Assembly (NCBI GenBank): GCA_947497245.1
Contig: CANMFO010000003.1
Span: 558,001 to 622,000, forward strand
From: an uncultured Flavobacteriaceae bacterium
GTDB taxonomy: Bacteria > Bacteroidota > Bacteroidia > Flavobacteriales > Flavobacteriaceae
Reading direction: 5' to 3'
Length of the DNA: 64,000 nt
The position numbers were made by a program, and so were the translations under genes. A model generated the notes under the pieces. It had not been told where the DNA came from. It did no database searches and saw only the letters and a program-made list of their open reading frames with translations. Below, piece by piece: positions 27,308-37,343 of the stretch (its first letter is position 1; each line of letters begins with the position of its first letter).

Positions 27308-27692
27308 CCTTTTCCGCAAGCGGGTCGTAACCGATAAAAAAGTTGATCCAGATATTTCGCGACAACCGAATGATCACGGGCATGAAACCTACCATGGTGG
27401 CCACGATCGCGATAAAGGTATAGATGAGCGAAGCCCCGATAATCAACCTTGCAATGACGAAGGCGGCGACCGCGAAGGCGATACCGACACCATAACTCAC
27501 GTACATTGCCCCATAGAAGAAAGAGGGTTCTATCTTATATTTGGTATCACAGTATGAACAACGCTCGTGCATTTTGAAAAGATGGCCGGGTTTGTAAGGA
27601 TTTTTGGACACATACATGCTTTCCCGATGGCATTTGGGGCAACTTCCTGTTAAAATGCTGTAGAGTTTGTTTCCTTTTTTTAACATTTGCAA
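27282..27692 (-). CDS. DUF983 membrane protein
   Basis: This 136-residue protein starts with a zinc-ribbon-like segment containing two CxxC-type pairs (CPKCH near residue 19, CSYCD near 46), then two membrane helices (about 60-80 and 85-105) and a short tail. This is the DUF983 layout. Family members are often encoded near cytochrome or assembly genes, but no function is established. Its 3' end overlaps the opposite-strand FAD oxidoreductase by 26 bases. A TACCTTTG element lies close upstream of its start (27703-27710, minus strand). Confidence 0.88.
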   Translation of the reverse strand: MQMLKKGNKLYSILTGSCPKCHRESMYVSKNPYKPGHLFKMHERCSYCDTKYKIEPSFFYGAMYVSYGVGIAFAVAAFVIARLIIGASLIYTFIAIVATMVGFMPVIIRLSRNIWINFFIGYDPLAEKVNLKSASS

Positions 27693-27831
27693 AATCTTTG
27701 TGCAAAGGTACTAATTATGAGTGTTTTTGTCCGCGATAGAAGTGACATTAACAAGTTTTGGCTTAGGGGTTTTTGGTTTCAGGTTGCCCGACCGGGGACT
27801 GGAAGCGATTGAAGCGACAAATACCATAGCA

Positions 27832-29745
27832 ATGCTGAATATCCATAATCTTTCCGTCTCCTTTGGAGGTGAGTTTTTGTTCGAGGAAATATCGTTCCGT
27901 CTGAACGGGGGAGATCGTGTGGGACTTATCGGAAAGAACGGGGCGGGGAAATCCACTTTGCTGAAACTGCTTTCCAAAGACATGTCCTTTGATACCGGGA
28001 CCATAGCTGTTGAAAAGGATGTCAAAATTGGATTCCTTCGACAGGATATCGATTTCGAGCAGGGAAGAACCGTATTGGAGGAATCCTACCAGGCATTTGC
28101 CGAAATAAAGGAACTGGAACGGAAGTTGGACCACATCAACCAACAGCTGGCCGAACGGACCGACTACGAGAGCGAAGGCTATCACCAACTTATGGTGGAT
28201 GTCAACGATGTTTCCCACCACTATGAAATTCTGGGGGGGTACAACTACCAGGGCGATACCGAAAAGATCCTGTTGGGACTCGGTTTCAAACGGGAAGATT
28301 TCGACAAAAAGACCGATACCTTCTCCGGAGGATGGCGTATGCGGATCGAATTGGCCAAATTACTACTGCAAAACAACGATGTGCTGCTGCTCGATGAGCC
28401 CACCAATCACCTCGATATAGAATCCATCATTTGGTTGGAACAATTTCTGAAAAACTATCCCGGAGCAGTGATGATCGTTTCCCACGATAAAATGTTCTTG
28501 GACAATGTGACCAACAGGACCATAGAGATCTCCCTGGGAAGGATCTATGACTACAACAAGCCCTATTCCAAGTTTTTGAAACTCCGCGCGGAGATCAAGG
28601 AGCAACAGTTGAACGCACAAAAAAATCAGGAAAAGGAAATTCAGCAGGCGGAGCGCCTGATTGAAAAATTTAGGGCGAAAAGTACGAAGGCCTCCATGGC
28701 GCAATCACTGATCAAGAAATTGGACAGGATGGAACGCATCGAAGTCGATGAAGATGACAATGCCGTTATGAACCTGCGTTTTCCGGTGTCGATCACACCG
28801 GGGAAAGTGGTCGCGGAAATCGAAAACCTTTCAAAAAGCTATGGCGACAACCATGTCCTCAACCAAATCGATCTGTTGCTGGAACGCGATAGTAAAACCG
28901 CTTTTGTTGGACAAAATGGGCAGGGAAAATCGACCCTTGCCAAGATCATGGTGGGCGAACTGGCGCACGAGGGCCAGGTAAAACTGGGACATAATGTGCA
29001 GATCGGGTATTTCGCGCAGAACCAGGCAGAATACCTGGATGGCAACAAGACCGTGCTGGATACGATGATCGATGCCGCCAATGAAAAGAACCGGAGCAAG
29101 GTAAGGGACATCCTGGGATCGTTTTTGTTCCGGGGGGACGAGGTCGAAAAATACGTAAAGGTCCTATCCGGAGGGGAACGGAACAGATTGGCCTTGGCCA
29201 AGATGTTGCTTCAACCTTTCAATGTCCTCGTAATGGACGAACCCACCAACCACTTGGACATTAAATCAAAAAACGTGCTCAAGCGGGCACTGCAGAACTT
29301 TGAAGGCACTTTGATATTGGTGTCCCACGATAGGGATTTTCTACAAGGGCTCACGAACAGGGTATACGAGTTCAAAGACAAAAAGATAAAGGAATATCTC
29401 GGCGATATCGATTTTTATCTGGAACAGCGCAGGGCCGATGACTTTAGGGCCATAGAGCAACGACAGAAAAAGAAAACGGTGCAGCCCGTGAAGAAGGCCG
29501 TCAAGAGTTTTGAAGATCAGAAGAAGGTAAAATCACTTAAAAACAAACTCAGTGCACTGGAATCCAAGATCGGCCAATTGGAAAAGGAGATTGCCGAAAT
29601 AGATCACGATCTGCTAATGGACTATGATGCCACTATTTCCCGGCAGAACTTTTTTGAAGGGTACCAAGGAAAGAAAACAAGTCTGGAAGAGCTCATGAAA
29701 CGCTGGGAACAGGTATCCACGGACCTGGAGGCCCTGTCACCGTAG
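27832..29745 (+). CDS. ABC-F family ATPase (Uup/YheS-like)
   Basis: This 637-residue protein has two ABC ATPase domains and no membrane helices. Walker A motifs are GKNGAGKST and GQNGQGKST, signatures FSGGW and LSGGE, Walker B motifs VLLLDEPTNHLD and VLVMDEPTNHLD. The inter-domain arm (about residues 240-310) is charged, and a coiled coil ends the protein. ABC-F proteins bind the ribosome and assist translation or resist stalling and antibiotics. The ATG at 27832 is preferred over an upstream GTG at 27721 because the family start (MLNIHNLSVSFGG) lies there. Confidence 0.93.
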   Translation: MLNIHNLSVSFGGEFLFEEISFRLNGGDRVGLIGKNGAGKSTLLKLLSKDMSFDTGTIAVEKDVKIGFLRQDIDFEQGRTVLEESYQAFAEIKELERKLDHINQQLAERTDYESEGYHQLMVDVNDVSHHYEILGGYNYQGDTEKILLGLGFKREDFDKKTDTFSGGWRMRIELAKLLLQNNDVLLLDEPTNHLDIESIIWLEQFLKNYPGAVMIVSHDKMFLDNVTNRTIEISLGRIYDYNKPYSKFLKLRAEIKEQQLNAQKNQEKEIQQAERLIEKFRAKSTKASMAQSLIKKLDRMERIEVDEDDNAVMNLRFPVSITPGKVVAEIENLSKSYGDNHVLNQIDLLLERDSKTAFVGQNGQGKSTLAKIMVGELAHEGQVKLGHNVQIGYFAQNQAEYLDGNKTVLDTMIDAANEKNRSKVRDILGSFLFRGDEVEKYVKVLSGGERNRLALAKMLLQPFNVLVMDEPTNHLDIKSKNVLKRALQNFEGTLILVSHDRDFLQGLTNRVYEFKDKKIKEYLGDIDFYLEQRRADDFRAIEQRQKKKTVQPVKKAVKSFEDQKKVKSLKNKLSALESKIGQLEKEIAEIDHDLLMDYDATISRQNFFEGYQGKKTSLEELMKRWEQVSTDLEALSP

Positions 29746-29923
29746 AAAACGACCGCCTTAAAAATCCTACACCACAGAATTCGGGACTTTGGCAACAAAT
29801 ATGAGCGTTTCGTCGATTATTTTTGCTTTTAATCCTGTTCTTTACGTTCTTTGTAGGGTAATTCTTTCTATTCTAAAAAGACTTACTGAAACCCCATAGG
29901 TTTTACCGTATAAAACCCTTAGA

Positions 29924-30811
29924 ATGAAAAAATATATTTTCGCACTCATGGTCTTTTTTCTAGTGGTGGACGTGGCTTTGGCCGATGTTCCCCAAAAAGA
30001 GAAGGAAGCGCTTATGGAGCTATATCGGGCCACCAAGGGCAGCGATTGGCAAAATAAGTGGGACATGGATGCCCCCGTATCCGAATGGTACGGAATAAAG
30101 GTGGCGGCAGATCGAGTTGTGGAAATAAACCTTTTCAGGAACAACCTTCAGGGAACCCTGCCCGGCAGCATTGGCGAACTGCGATCATTGCGGGTCCTTA
30201 ACCTGGCCTTCAACCTGATTACGGGAGAATTGCCCGAGGACATTACCAAACTTGAAAACCTGAAGGTGCTCAAGGTGGAAATGAACAGGCTCAAAGGGAC
30301 CTTGCCCGAAAGTATGGGTGAAATGGCAAAACTGGAAGAGTTCACGGCCTTTAACAATTTCCTCACGGGAAACATCCCGGAGAGTATTGGAAAAATAAAG
30401 AGCCTGAAAGTCCTGAACCTATCCAGCAACAACCTTAAAGGGGAAATCCCGAATTCTCTTGGAAATCTGGGCAATCTTGAAACCTTGGGACTTTTTGAGA
30501 ACGGTTTGCAGGGCTCCATTCCCCATGAAATGGGAAAACTGTCAAAGCTGCGCGAACTGGTCCTGGCCAACAATCAACTGGGGGGCGATATTCCCGCAGA
30601 GTTCGGGCAACTGGCCAGCCTGCAGATATTACAGATCCAAAATAACAAGTTCGATTCGTTCAAGAACTTACAATATATGGACACCGAAGGAATGCTGGTA
30701 TTGGATTTTGACAAAGGAAATGAAGAAATCAACTTCAAAAATATTGACTTTAGCAGAACGCGAATGGCCGATACAAAATTTGAGGATGATGTTGATGATG
30801 ATAATGAGTAA
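29924..30811 (+). CDS. Secreted plant-type leucine-rich-repeat protein
   Basis: The 295-residue product has a signal peptide (residues 1-20, ending ALA), an LRR N-cap-like region (EKEALMELYRATKGSDWQN) and about seven repeats of the plant-specific type, with LxGxIP turns such as GTLPGSIGEL, GNIPESIGKI, GEIPNSLGNL and GSIPHEMGKL. The C-terminus is Asp/Glu-rich. Bacterial copies of plant-type LRRs are thought to act as surface binding proteins. No CTD-type sorting motif is evident. A terminator follows. Confidence 0.9.
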   Translation: MKKYIFALMVFFLVVDVALADVPQKEKEALMELYRATKGSDWQNKWDMDAPVSEWYGIKVAADRVVEINLFRNNLQGTLPGSIGELRSLRVLNLAFNLITGELPEDITKLENLKVLKVEMNRLKGTLPESMGEMAKLEEFTAFNNFLTGNIPESIGKIKSLKVLNLSSNNLKGEIPNSLGNLGNLETLGLFENGLQGSIPHEMGKLSKLRELVLANNQLGGDIPAEFGQLASLQILQIQNNKFDSFKNLQYMDTEGMLVLDFDKGNEEINFKNIDFSRTRMADTKFEDDVDDDNE

Positions 30812-30836
30812 TGCTTACTTGTAGTTAGTTTGGTTG

Positions 30837-30865
30837 AAAAGGGATGCAGAGGGCATCCCTTTTTT
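30837..30865. terminator. Bidirectional terminator after LRR gene
   Basis: AAAA plus GGGATGC (30841-30847) pairs with GCATCCC (30853-30859) followed by TTTTTT. It lies between the convergent LRR and GIN-domain genes and can stop both. Confidence 0.8.
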
Positions 30866-30903
30866 ATTTGTCCTTTTATTGAAGCACAGATCCCGGCCAA
30901 TGG

Positions 30904-31584
30904 TCAATCGACCACCTCTATCTTGCCTCCAAAGACCTTATCGCGATCCACGACCCTTGGGTTCCCATAAATATAAATGTACCCGCCAGCCCTAACTTTG
31001 GCATTTACCTTTTCGGAGGCCTTAACGTTGGCGCGCCCTCCGGCGTTCACCACCACCTTGGTCTCCTGTGTATCCAATTTTTCGTTGTGCACCTTTCCCC
31101 CGGTATTCACCATGACCTCCTGTGTTTTGGCCGTTCCGGTAAGCCGGACATCGCCCCCGGAAATGGATTTGGCATAAAGATCATCGAGATCGACCTTCAT
31201 TTCTATCTTACCCCCTTCCTGTGTCTTGATCTCCACCCTTTTCCCCTTTAGGGTTTCATCAGACCTGATCTTTGCATTTTCATTGGCATCGATCAAGGTC
31301 AGTGTTTCGGTGTAGTACAGTGTAGCGATGGCCTCATCGCCATCCATGAAGTTGTCGAACTCCATTTTTATTTTCAATACCCCACCCTTGTTGGTGATTT
31401 TTACCTCATCGCGGTCATCCCCGGAAATTTCTAGTTTGTTTTCAGGGCCCTTGACCAGCGTGACTATGATTCGGTCATAGGCCTTTACCCCGGTAAAGGC
31501 TTCCAATTCCTTTGTGTTTTTTTTCTGGGCACCAACATGGAAAGAGACCAATGTCAGGACTAAGAGTACGATCAGTTTTTTCAT
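30904..31584 (-). CDS. Secreted GIN-domain (DUF2807) protein
   Basis: This 226-residue protein has a signal peptide (residues 1-19, cleaved after VGAQ) and a head-GIN/DUF2807 beta-helix-like domain made of short repeats (KVNAKVRAGGYIYIYGNP, VMVNTGGKV, VVVNAGGRAN). The repeated 'xxxVxVNAGG' segments are the hallmark. The family is abundant in Bacteroidota and its role is unknown, perhaps surface adhesion. It faces the LRR gene across a shared terminator. Confidence 0.85.
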   Translation of the reverse strand: MKKLIVLLVLTLVSFHVGAQKKNTKELEAFTGVKAYDRIIVTLVKGPENKLEISGDDRDEVKITNKGGVLKIKMEFDNFMDGDEAIATLYYTETLTLIDANENAKIRSDETLKGKRVEIKTQEGGKIEMKVDLDDLYAKSISGGDVRLTGTAKTQEVMVNTGGKVHNEKLDTQETKVVVNAGGRANVKASEKVNAKVRAGGYIYIYGNPRVVDRDKVFGGKIEVVD

Positions 31585-31855
31585 TTGAAGCTGTTTTTAG
31601 TGTTCCATTTCGGTTTGGGCAAGAGTCGTTCCAAAAATGACAAAGTGGACAAAAGACTTTTGCCAGACAATCAAATGTACCAATAATTCCCATAAATCGA
31701 TATGAAGAAAATAGAACTTCGGCACCCTAGGCCAACAAATCGGAGCGCATGGAAAATTACAGGTGTGGGAATTGGTGTACGATGATTTAAAACATGTGAA
31801 ATCTGTTTTGTGAAGAACACACTGAATTGCATAAAAAATTATACTTTTAGCCAAA

Positions 31856-32917
31856 ATGCAACCTATGGACCATAAACTTAAAAACAAGATTGCCATCTGT
31901 TATGCCGTAATCGGGCTGACATTGGCCGCCCAATCCTGTAAATCCACGAAAGCAACCGTTCAGGAGCAATCCAATGCCCCTGCGGAGAAGGAAGTGGCCA
32001 ACGACCCTAAAGTGGAGGCCCCTGCCGGATATGTGGAGGAAATTCCGGAAACGGGAATATCCTTTGAGATGCTTCCGATACCTGCGGGAAGCTTCACCAT
32101 GGGCAGTCCGGAAGCGGAGGCCAATAGAAAAGCGGACGAGGGCCCACAAAAAGAAATAGCACTTGATGCATTTTACATGGGGAAGTACGAACTGACCTGG
32201 GAAATTTTTGAGCTCTTTTTCAAACAAAACAAAGAATTGTTCGTCAAGCTCGACAATGACAAGGTTATCAAAATCGATGCGATCACCAGGCCAAGTCCGC
32301 CATATGAGGATCCTTCCTACGGCATGGGCAAGGCGGGTTTTCCGGCAGTGAGCATGTCTGCCTATTCTGCCCTGGTCTTTTGTAAATGGCTGAGTGCGAT
32401 CACAGGCCGTTTTTATCGCTTGCCCACTGAGGCGGAATGGGAATACGCCGCTCGGTCCGGAAGCGGTACCGCCTATAGTTTTGGGGACGGCGAAGCAGAC
32501 CTGGAGGCCTATGCCGTGTACCACAAAAATTCGGGCAATAAATATGCCAAGACGGGAACCAAAAAACCGAACGCCTGGGGTCTGTACGATATGCACGGGA
32601 ATGTGGCCGAATGGACATTGGACGAATACAAGGAAAATGCATACGCGACCTTGGACCCCAAAAATCCCTGGACCGTGCCCACCGTAATCCACCCAAGGGT
32701 GATCCGCGGGGGGTCGTGGGACGATGATGCCAATGCACTGCGCTCTTCGGCAAGGAGGTCATCAAATTTGAAATTACAGAAACGCGACCCCCAGATCCCC
32801 AAGAGTTTCTGGTGGTTCACCGACTCCAATTTTGTGGGTTTTAGGCTAGTGAGCCCGGAAAGCCAGCCCTCACCGGAGGAACAAAAAAAGTTTTGGCAAA
32901 TGGTTTTGGACGAATAG
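31856..32917 (+). CDS. SUMF1-domain lipoprotein
   Basis: This 353-residue lipoprotein has a signal with AAQSC lipobox (Cys26) and a formylglycine-generating-enzyme-like fold. Motifs are MLPIPAGSFTMGSPE, FYMGKYELTWEIFE, YRLPTEAEWEYAARSG, MHGNVAEWT and VIRGGSWDDD, so the core is complete. It differs from GldK in size and partners, and there is no gld gene near it. The active-site Cys pair of true FGE is not evident. The start could also be the Met at 31865, three residues later. It lies 58 bases before a YceI gene, possibly in one transcript. Confidence 0.85.
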   Translation: MQPMDHKLKNKIAICYAVIGLTLAAQSCKSTKATVQEQSNAPAEKEVANDPKVEAPAGYVEEIPETGISFEMLPIPAGSFTMGSPEAEANRKADEGPQKEIALDAFYMGKYELTWEIFELFFKQNKELFVKLDNDKVIKIDAITRPSPPYEDPSYGMGKAGFPAVSMSAYSALVFCKWLSAITGRFYRLPTEAEWEYAARSGSGTAYSFGDGEADLEAYAVYHKNSGNKYAKTGTKKPNAWGLYDMHGNVAEWTLDEYKENAYATLDPKNPWTVPTVIHPRVIRGGSWDDDANALRSSARRSSNLKLQKRDPQIPKSFWWFTDSNFVGFRLVSPESQPSPEEQKKFWQMVLDE

Positions 32918-32975
32918 ACCCGCACGATAGGGTTTTTGTCCAGCTGTTCCAAAAAAGAAGTAAAAACGTTTAGAA

Positions 32976-33506
32976 ATGAAAAAAGCACTTACATTTTTGT
33001 TCCTGGGCCTGGGTCTGGCGAGTTTTGCCCAGGATTCCTACACCCTGGCCCCTGAAAGTACCCTGACCATCGATGGTACCTCCACCGTTCATGATTGGAC
33101 GGTGGCCGCCAACGCTATGGAAGGAACCCTGACCGCCACAGCGACCCGGCCCAAAGAGATCAACTTTGGCATAAATGTGGCGGACATTCAGAGCGAACGC
33201 GGCCCCGCAATGGACAAGAAGATGCATGCCGCCCTAAAAAAGGAGGAACACCCCAAGGTGTCCTTTGCGCTGGAAGAGTTCAAGGGCACTTCCACCTTGG
33301 CGGGGACCCTTAGTATCGCCGGAACGGAGAAGCGGGTGGAGATCCCCGCAAAAATAAGCACCTCGGCCACTGGTATCCGTATTTCGGGGGAACAAAAGAT
33401 CATCTTGCAGGATTTCGGAATGGAACCCCCGACCGCTATGTTCGGACAGATAATAGTGGGGGATGAGGTCACTGTAAAATTCGATCTGTCCTTTGCGAAA
33501 AAGTAA
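32976..33506 (+). CDS. Periplasmic YceI-family protein
   Basis: This 176-residue protein has a signal peptide (about residues 1-17, cleaved after SFAQ) and the YceI lipocalin-like barrel: SYTLAPESTLTIDGTSTVHDWT, then FGINVADIQSERGPAMDKKMHAALKKEEHPKVSFAL. YceI proteins bind isoprenoid-type lipids, and many accompany respiratory genes. A second YceI gene occurs at 56712. Encoded between a SUMF1 lipoprotein and an M20 amidohydrolase. Confidence 0.92.
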   Translation: MKKALTFLFLGLGLASFAQDSYTLAPESTLTIDGTSTVHDWTVAANAMEGTLTATATRPKEINFGINVADIQSERGPAMDKKMHAALKKEEHPKVSFALEEFKGTSTLAGTLSIAGTEKRVEIPAKISTSATGIRISGEQKIILQDFGMEPPTAMFGQIIVGDEVTVKFDLSFAKK

Positions 33507-33581
33507 ATCCTGGGTGTTGAATGGAGCAGTTCTTCCGCAGATTTTGAAAAGAAGGTTTATGCGATTCTTTTGAGGTAGCCT

Positions 33582-34781
33582 ATGGAGCCAGATACCAGGA
33601 CAGAGATACAGCAGCGGATAAAGACCCTGGCCCAAAGATATGCCCCTGAGTTTGTTACTGTGCGAAGACATCTTCACCAAAACCCGGAGCTATCCTTCAA
33701 GGAGCACCGTACCTGTGCGTATATAAAGGAACAGTTGCTGGCCTTGGGCATCACCGATATCGTTTCTGTTGCCGGAACGGGGCTCCTGGCCAGTATTCCT
33801 GCTGGACAAAATGGAAAATCGGTGCTGTTACGTTCCGATATCGATGCACTTCCGATAGAAGAGCAGAATCAATTGCCCTACCGATCGAAGAACAAAGGGG
33901 TGATGCACGCCTGTGGTCATGATGCCCATATTGCCTCGCTTTTACTGTGCGCCAAGATCTTATGGGAAATCAAGGATGGCCTAAGGGGGGGCATCAAGTT
34001 GTTGTTCCAGCCAGGGGAGGAGGTCATGCCCGGAGGGGCCAGTTTGGTGATGAGGGAAAAAGCTTATCGCGATTTGGGAAGCTTGCCGCACATTGGCCAG
34101 CACGTACGGCCCGATCTCCCTATGGGCAAGATAGGCTTTCGTTCGGGGACCTTTATGGCGAGCATGGATGAACTGTATGTTCGGGTCATCGGAAAGGGGG
34201 GACATGCGGCGATGCCCGAGGATGCCATCGATTCCGTCCTGATCGCTTCCCATATCATCATTGCCGCCCAACAGTTGGTCAGCAGGATGGCGCCCCCCAA
34301 AACTCCTTCGGTGCTTTCATTCGGTAAGGTGATGGCGGCCGGTACGGTCAATATCCTTCCAGACCAAGTGGTGTTGGAAGGCACTTTTAGGACCTTGGAC
34401 GGGACTTGGCGGAAAACGGCCCTGCAAAAACTGGAAAAATTGATGACATCGATAGCAGAGGGAATGGGCGGGGAATGCGAGCTGACGGTGAGGCACGGAT
34501 ACCCCCATGTGGTCAATGACCCCGGTTTGACCCAGGCATTGAGGAACAGTGCCGAAAGCTATTTGGGCATCGATAACGTACTCGATATGGACCCCTGGAT
34601 GGCCGCCGAGGACTTTGCGTATTATTCGCAGCAAAACCCGGCCTGCTTCTATATGTTAGGGGTAGGGAACGAAGAAAAGGGTATCAACTCCGGATTGCAC
34701 ACCCCAACTTTTGACCTGGACGAGAACGCACTCGAAATCGGGGGCGGGCTAATGGCATGGCTGGCCACTGAAAACCTTTAA
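33582..34781 (+). CDS. M20-family amidohydrolase
   Basis: This 399-residue cytoplasmic enzyme is an M20D metallo-aminoacylase. Metal-binding motifs are visible: HACGHDAHIA (residues 108-117 region), the FQPGEEVMPGG motif with catalytic Glu, and a late MAAEDFAYYSQ segment. Family members (IAA-amino acid hydrolase, hippurate hydrolase, N-acyl amino acid hydrolases) cut amide bonds; the substrate here is unknown. No signal peptide. It follows YceI by 75 bases. Confidence 0.93.
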   Translation: MEPDTRTEIQQRIKTLAQRYAPEFVTVRRHLHQNPELSFKEHRTCAYIKEQLLALGITDIVSVAGTGLLASIPAGQNGKSVLLRSDIDALPIEEQNQLPYRSKNKGVMHACGHDAHIASLLLCAKILWEIKDGLRGGIKLLFQPGEEVMPGGASLVMREKAYRDLGSLPHIGQHVRPDLPMGKIGFRSGTFMASMDELYVRVIGKGGHAAMPEDAIDSVLIASHIIIAAQQLVSRMAPPKTPSVLSFGKVMAAGTVNILPDQVVLEGTFRTLDGTWRKTALQKLEKLMTSIAEGMGGECELTVRHGYPHVVNDPGLTQALRNSAESYLGIDNVLDMDPWMAAEDFAYYSQQNPACFYMLGVGNEEKGINSGLHTPTFDLDENALEIGGGLMAWLATENL

Positions 34782-34995
34782 AGATATCGGCCCTATCCCT
34801 TGCCAAAAGGGACGCCCAAATGAAAAGCGCATATTCGCAATGTTGTAAAATTCACTAACTTTAAAGTCCGTAGAAAGAGGAGCCAAGGTTGGAGTATTTG
34901 ATTTGCGTTGGCGTTAAGGGCCATGGGCAATCTTTGTATTTTGACCGATCGGCACCTATTATTTCGAGGGTATGCAGTCTATTGAAGCCTAATAT

Positions 34996-37338
34996 ATGAA
35001 ACAGAAAATACTTGTAGTGGCCATTCTTGTTTGCCTAACAGCGCTTCTTTTTGCTTTTAAGAACGGCGCTTTTACAGGTTCGAGGGACGCCTATTCGGAT
35101 ATGGCGCTACCCAAAACGGTCGACTACAATTTCCATGTCAAACCCATCCTCTCCGATAAATGTTACACCTGCCACGGTCCGGATGCCAATAAGCGAAAGG
35201 CCGGACTCCGTCTCGATATGGAGGCATCGGCCCTTGGGGAGCTTCCCGAAAACCCCGGAAAGTTCGCCCTGGTCGGAAAAAGTCTCAAAAAAAGCCTGCT
35301 GTACCAGCATATCATTACAGACGACCCAGATCTGTTGATGCCACCGCCCGATTCCAAGTTGAGCCTGAACGGATATGAAAAAAGATTGATCAAAAGATGG
35401 ATTGAACAAGGGGCCGAATTCGAGAAGCATTGGGCCTATATTCCGCCGGAAAAGGCGGCATTGCCCAAAACAACGACCACGGATTGGGCCCAAAATGAAA
35501 TCGACGACTTTATTCTGAAAAAATTGGAGGAGAACAACCTGTCCCCTTCGGAAAAAGCGCCCACGGAAACCTTGATCCGTCGCATGAGCCTGGATCTCAC
35601 CGGCCTCCCCCCCAAGCCCACCTTGGTGGAACAGTTGCTCGCCGATCCGTCAGAGACCGTACTTTCCAAGGCCATAGATGCCTTTCTGGCGTCACCGGCC
35701 TACGGGGAGCGCATGACGCAGTCTTGGCTCGATCTGGCCCGATATGCCGACTCCCATGGATATCAGGACGACAGTTATCGTACGATGTGGCCCTGGCGCG
35801 ATTGGGTAATCCACGCCTTCAATAAAAATTTACCCTATGATGAGTTCCTTACATGGCAATTGGCGGGGGATTTGCTGCCGGATGCGACGGACGAACAAAT
35901 CTTGGCCACGGGCTTTAACCGGAACCACCCTATAACCCAGGAGGGTGGTGTCATCCAGGAGGAATACCGTACCAATTATGTGATGGACCGGACAAACACC
36001 CTTGGAAAGGGTATTTTAGGACTTACCCTGGAATGTGCCCGTTGCCATGATCACAAGTACGACGCCATCTCCCAAAAAGATTATTTCGGCCTGTTCTCTT
36101 TTTTTAACCAGGTCGACGAAAAGGGACTCCAAATGGATGCGGTACAGGCAGCCAGGCAAAAGTACTATGCCGATCCGCCCTTTATCACCATAACCGATTC
36201 CGAAACCTCCGGCGTGCTATCGTTCATCAACAAGGCCAAAGGTGAGAAAGTAAAGGTTATGGTAATGAACGATTCCGCGCCCAAACCCACCTTTGTCCTG
36301 AATCGTGGCAATTATGACGAACCTACCGATACGGTGCAGGCCAATACACCGGAGGTTATCTATGCGTTTTCGGATAAATTGCCAAAAAACCGTCTCGGCC
36401 TTTCGAAATGGGTTACCGATAAAAACAACCCACTTACGGCAAGAGTGTTTGTCAACCGTATGTGGGGGATGTTGTTTGGAAAGGGCTTGGTGGAGACCTC
36501 CGAGGATTTCGGGGTACAGGGAAGCTTGCCCACACATCCGGAACTATTGGATTGGTTGGCCTCTGATTTTATGGAACACGATTGGGACATAAAGTATCTA
36601 CTTAAGAAAATAATGCTTTCCGCCACCTACCAACAAAGCGCCGAACAGAAGCCGGAGCTCAAAAGGGCCGATCCGGAAAACAAACTTTTGGCCAGGGCGC
36701 CCAGATTCCGCATGAGTGGGGAGATGATCAGGGACTATATACTGGCCACGGGCGGACTTCTGAATACGGAAATCGGGGGCCCCAGTGTAAAGCCCTACCA
36801 ACCTCCGGGGCTCTGGGAAGAGACCAATGCCGGTGGCAACCGGGGAATCCTGACCAGCTACTTACCGGATACCGGGGACAAATTGTACAGACGTTCGCTG
36901 TATACGTTCTGGAAACGTACCCTGCCGCCCGCGAGCATGGCCATTTTTGATGCCCCTACCCGGGATTTTTGCGAAGTGAGGAGACAGAAGACCAATACCC
37001 CTTTGCAGGCCTTGGCACTTCAAAACGATGTTCAGGTATTGGAAGCGGCGCGGGTTCTGGCCCAACGGACCGTTGCGGCAAAACCCGATGACGGGACCTT
37101 GGTAAGCGATATTTTTGAACGGATTCTGGTGCGTTCACCAAATGCGGAAGAACTGCTCACCCTGAACACCTATTACCACGATACTTTAGATCAGTTTTTG
37201 ACCAATTTAGAGGACGCGGAAAAGTTGGTCTCCGTTGGCGAGTACGAACCCCTGGAGGCCGATCCGGCCAAGACCGCGGCCCTAATGCTAACGGCACAGA
37301 TAATTTACAACCTCGACGAAACCATCACCAAAGAATAA
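34996..37338 (+). CDS. Planctomycete-type cytochrome c/DUF1549/DUF1553 protein
   Basis: This 780-residue protein has an N-terminal membrane anchor or signal, then a cytochrome c motif CYTCH (about residue 55) with GPDANKRKAGLRLDM, followed by DUF1549 (TDWAQNEIDDFIL, SPAYGERMTQSWLDLARYADS) and DUF1553 (NPLTARVFVNRMW). A second CARCH occurs in the middle. This PSCyt1-PSCyt2-PSD1 arrangement is known mainly from Planctomycetes and occurs in marine Bacteroidota. Function is unsettled; the proteins accompany glycan catabolism and sulfatases. It is the first gene of a compact run: the DUF1501 gene begins 5 bases later. Confidence 0.93.
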   Translation: MKQKILVVAILVCLTALLFAFKNGAFTGSRDAYSDMALPKTVDYNFHVKPILSDKCYTCHGPDANKRKAGLRLDMEASALGELPENPGKFALVGKSLKKSLLYQHIITDDPDLLMPPPDSKLSLNGYEKRLIKRWIEQGAEFEKHWAYIPPEKAALPKTTTTDWAQNEIDDFILKKLEENNLSPSEKAPTETLIRRMSLDLTGLPPKPTLVEQLLADPSETVLSKAIDAFLASPAYGERMTQSWLDLARYADSHGYQDDSYRTMWPWRDWVIHAFNKNLPYDEFLTWQLAGDLLPDATDEQILATGFNRNHPITQEGGVIQEEYRTNYVMDRTNTLGKGILGLTLECARCHDHKYDAISQKDYFGLFSFFNQVDEKGLQMDAVQAARQKYYADPPFITITDSETSGVLSFINKAKGEKVKVMVMNDSAPKPTFVLNRGNYDEPTDTVQANTPEVIYAFSDKLPKNRLGLSKWVTDKNNPLTARVFVNRMWGMLFGKGLVETSEDFGVQGSLPTHPELLDWLASDFMEHDWDIKYLLKKIMLSATYQQSAEQKPELKRADPENKLLARAPRFRMSGEMIRDYILATGGLLNTEIGGPSVKPYQPPGLWEETNAGGNRGILTSYLPDTGDKLYRRSLYTFWKRTLPPASMAIFDAPTRDFCEVRRQKTNTPLQALALQNDVQVLEAARVLAQRTVAAKPDDGTLVSDIFERILVRSPNAEELLTLNTYYHDTLDQFLTNLEDAEKLVSVGEYEPLEADPAKTAALMLTAQIIYNLDETITKE

Positions 37339-37343
37339 AGACC

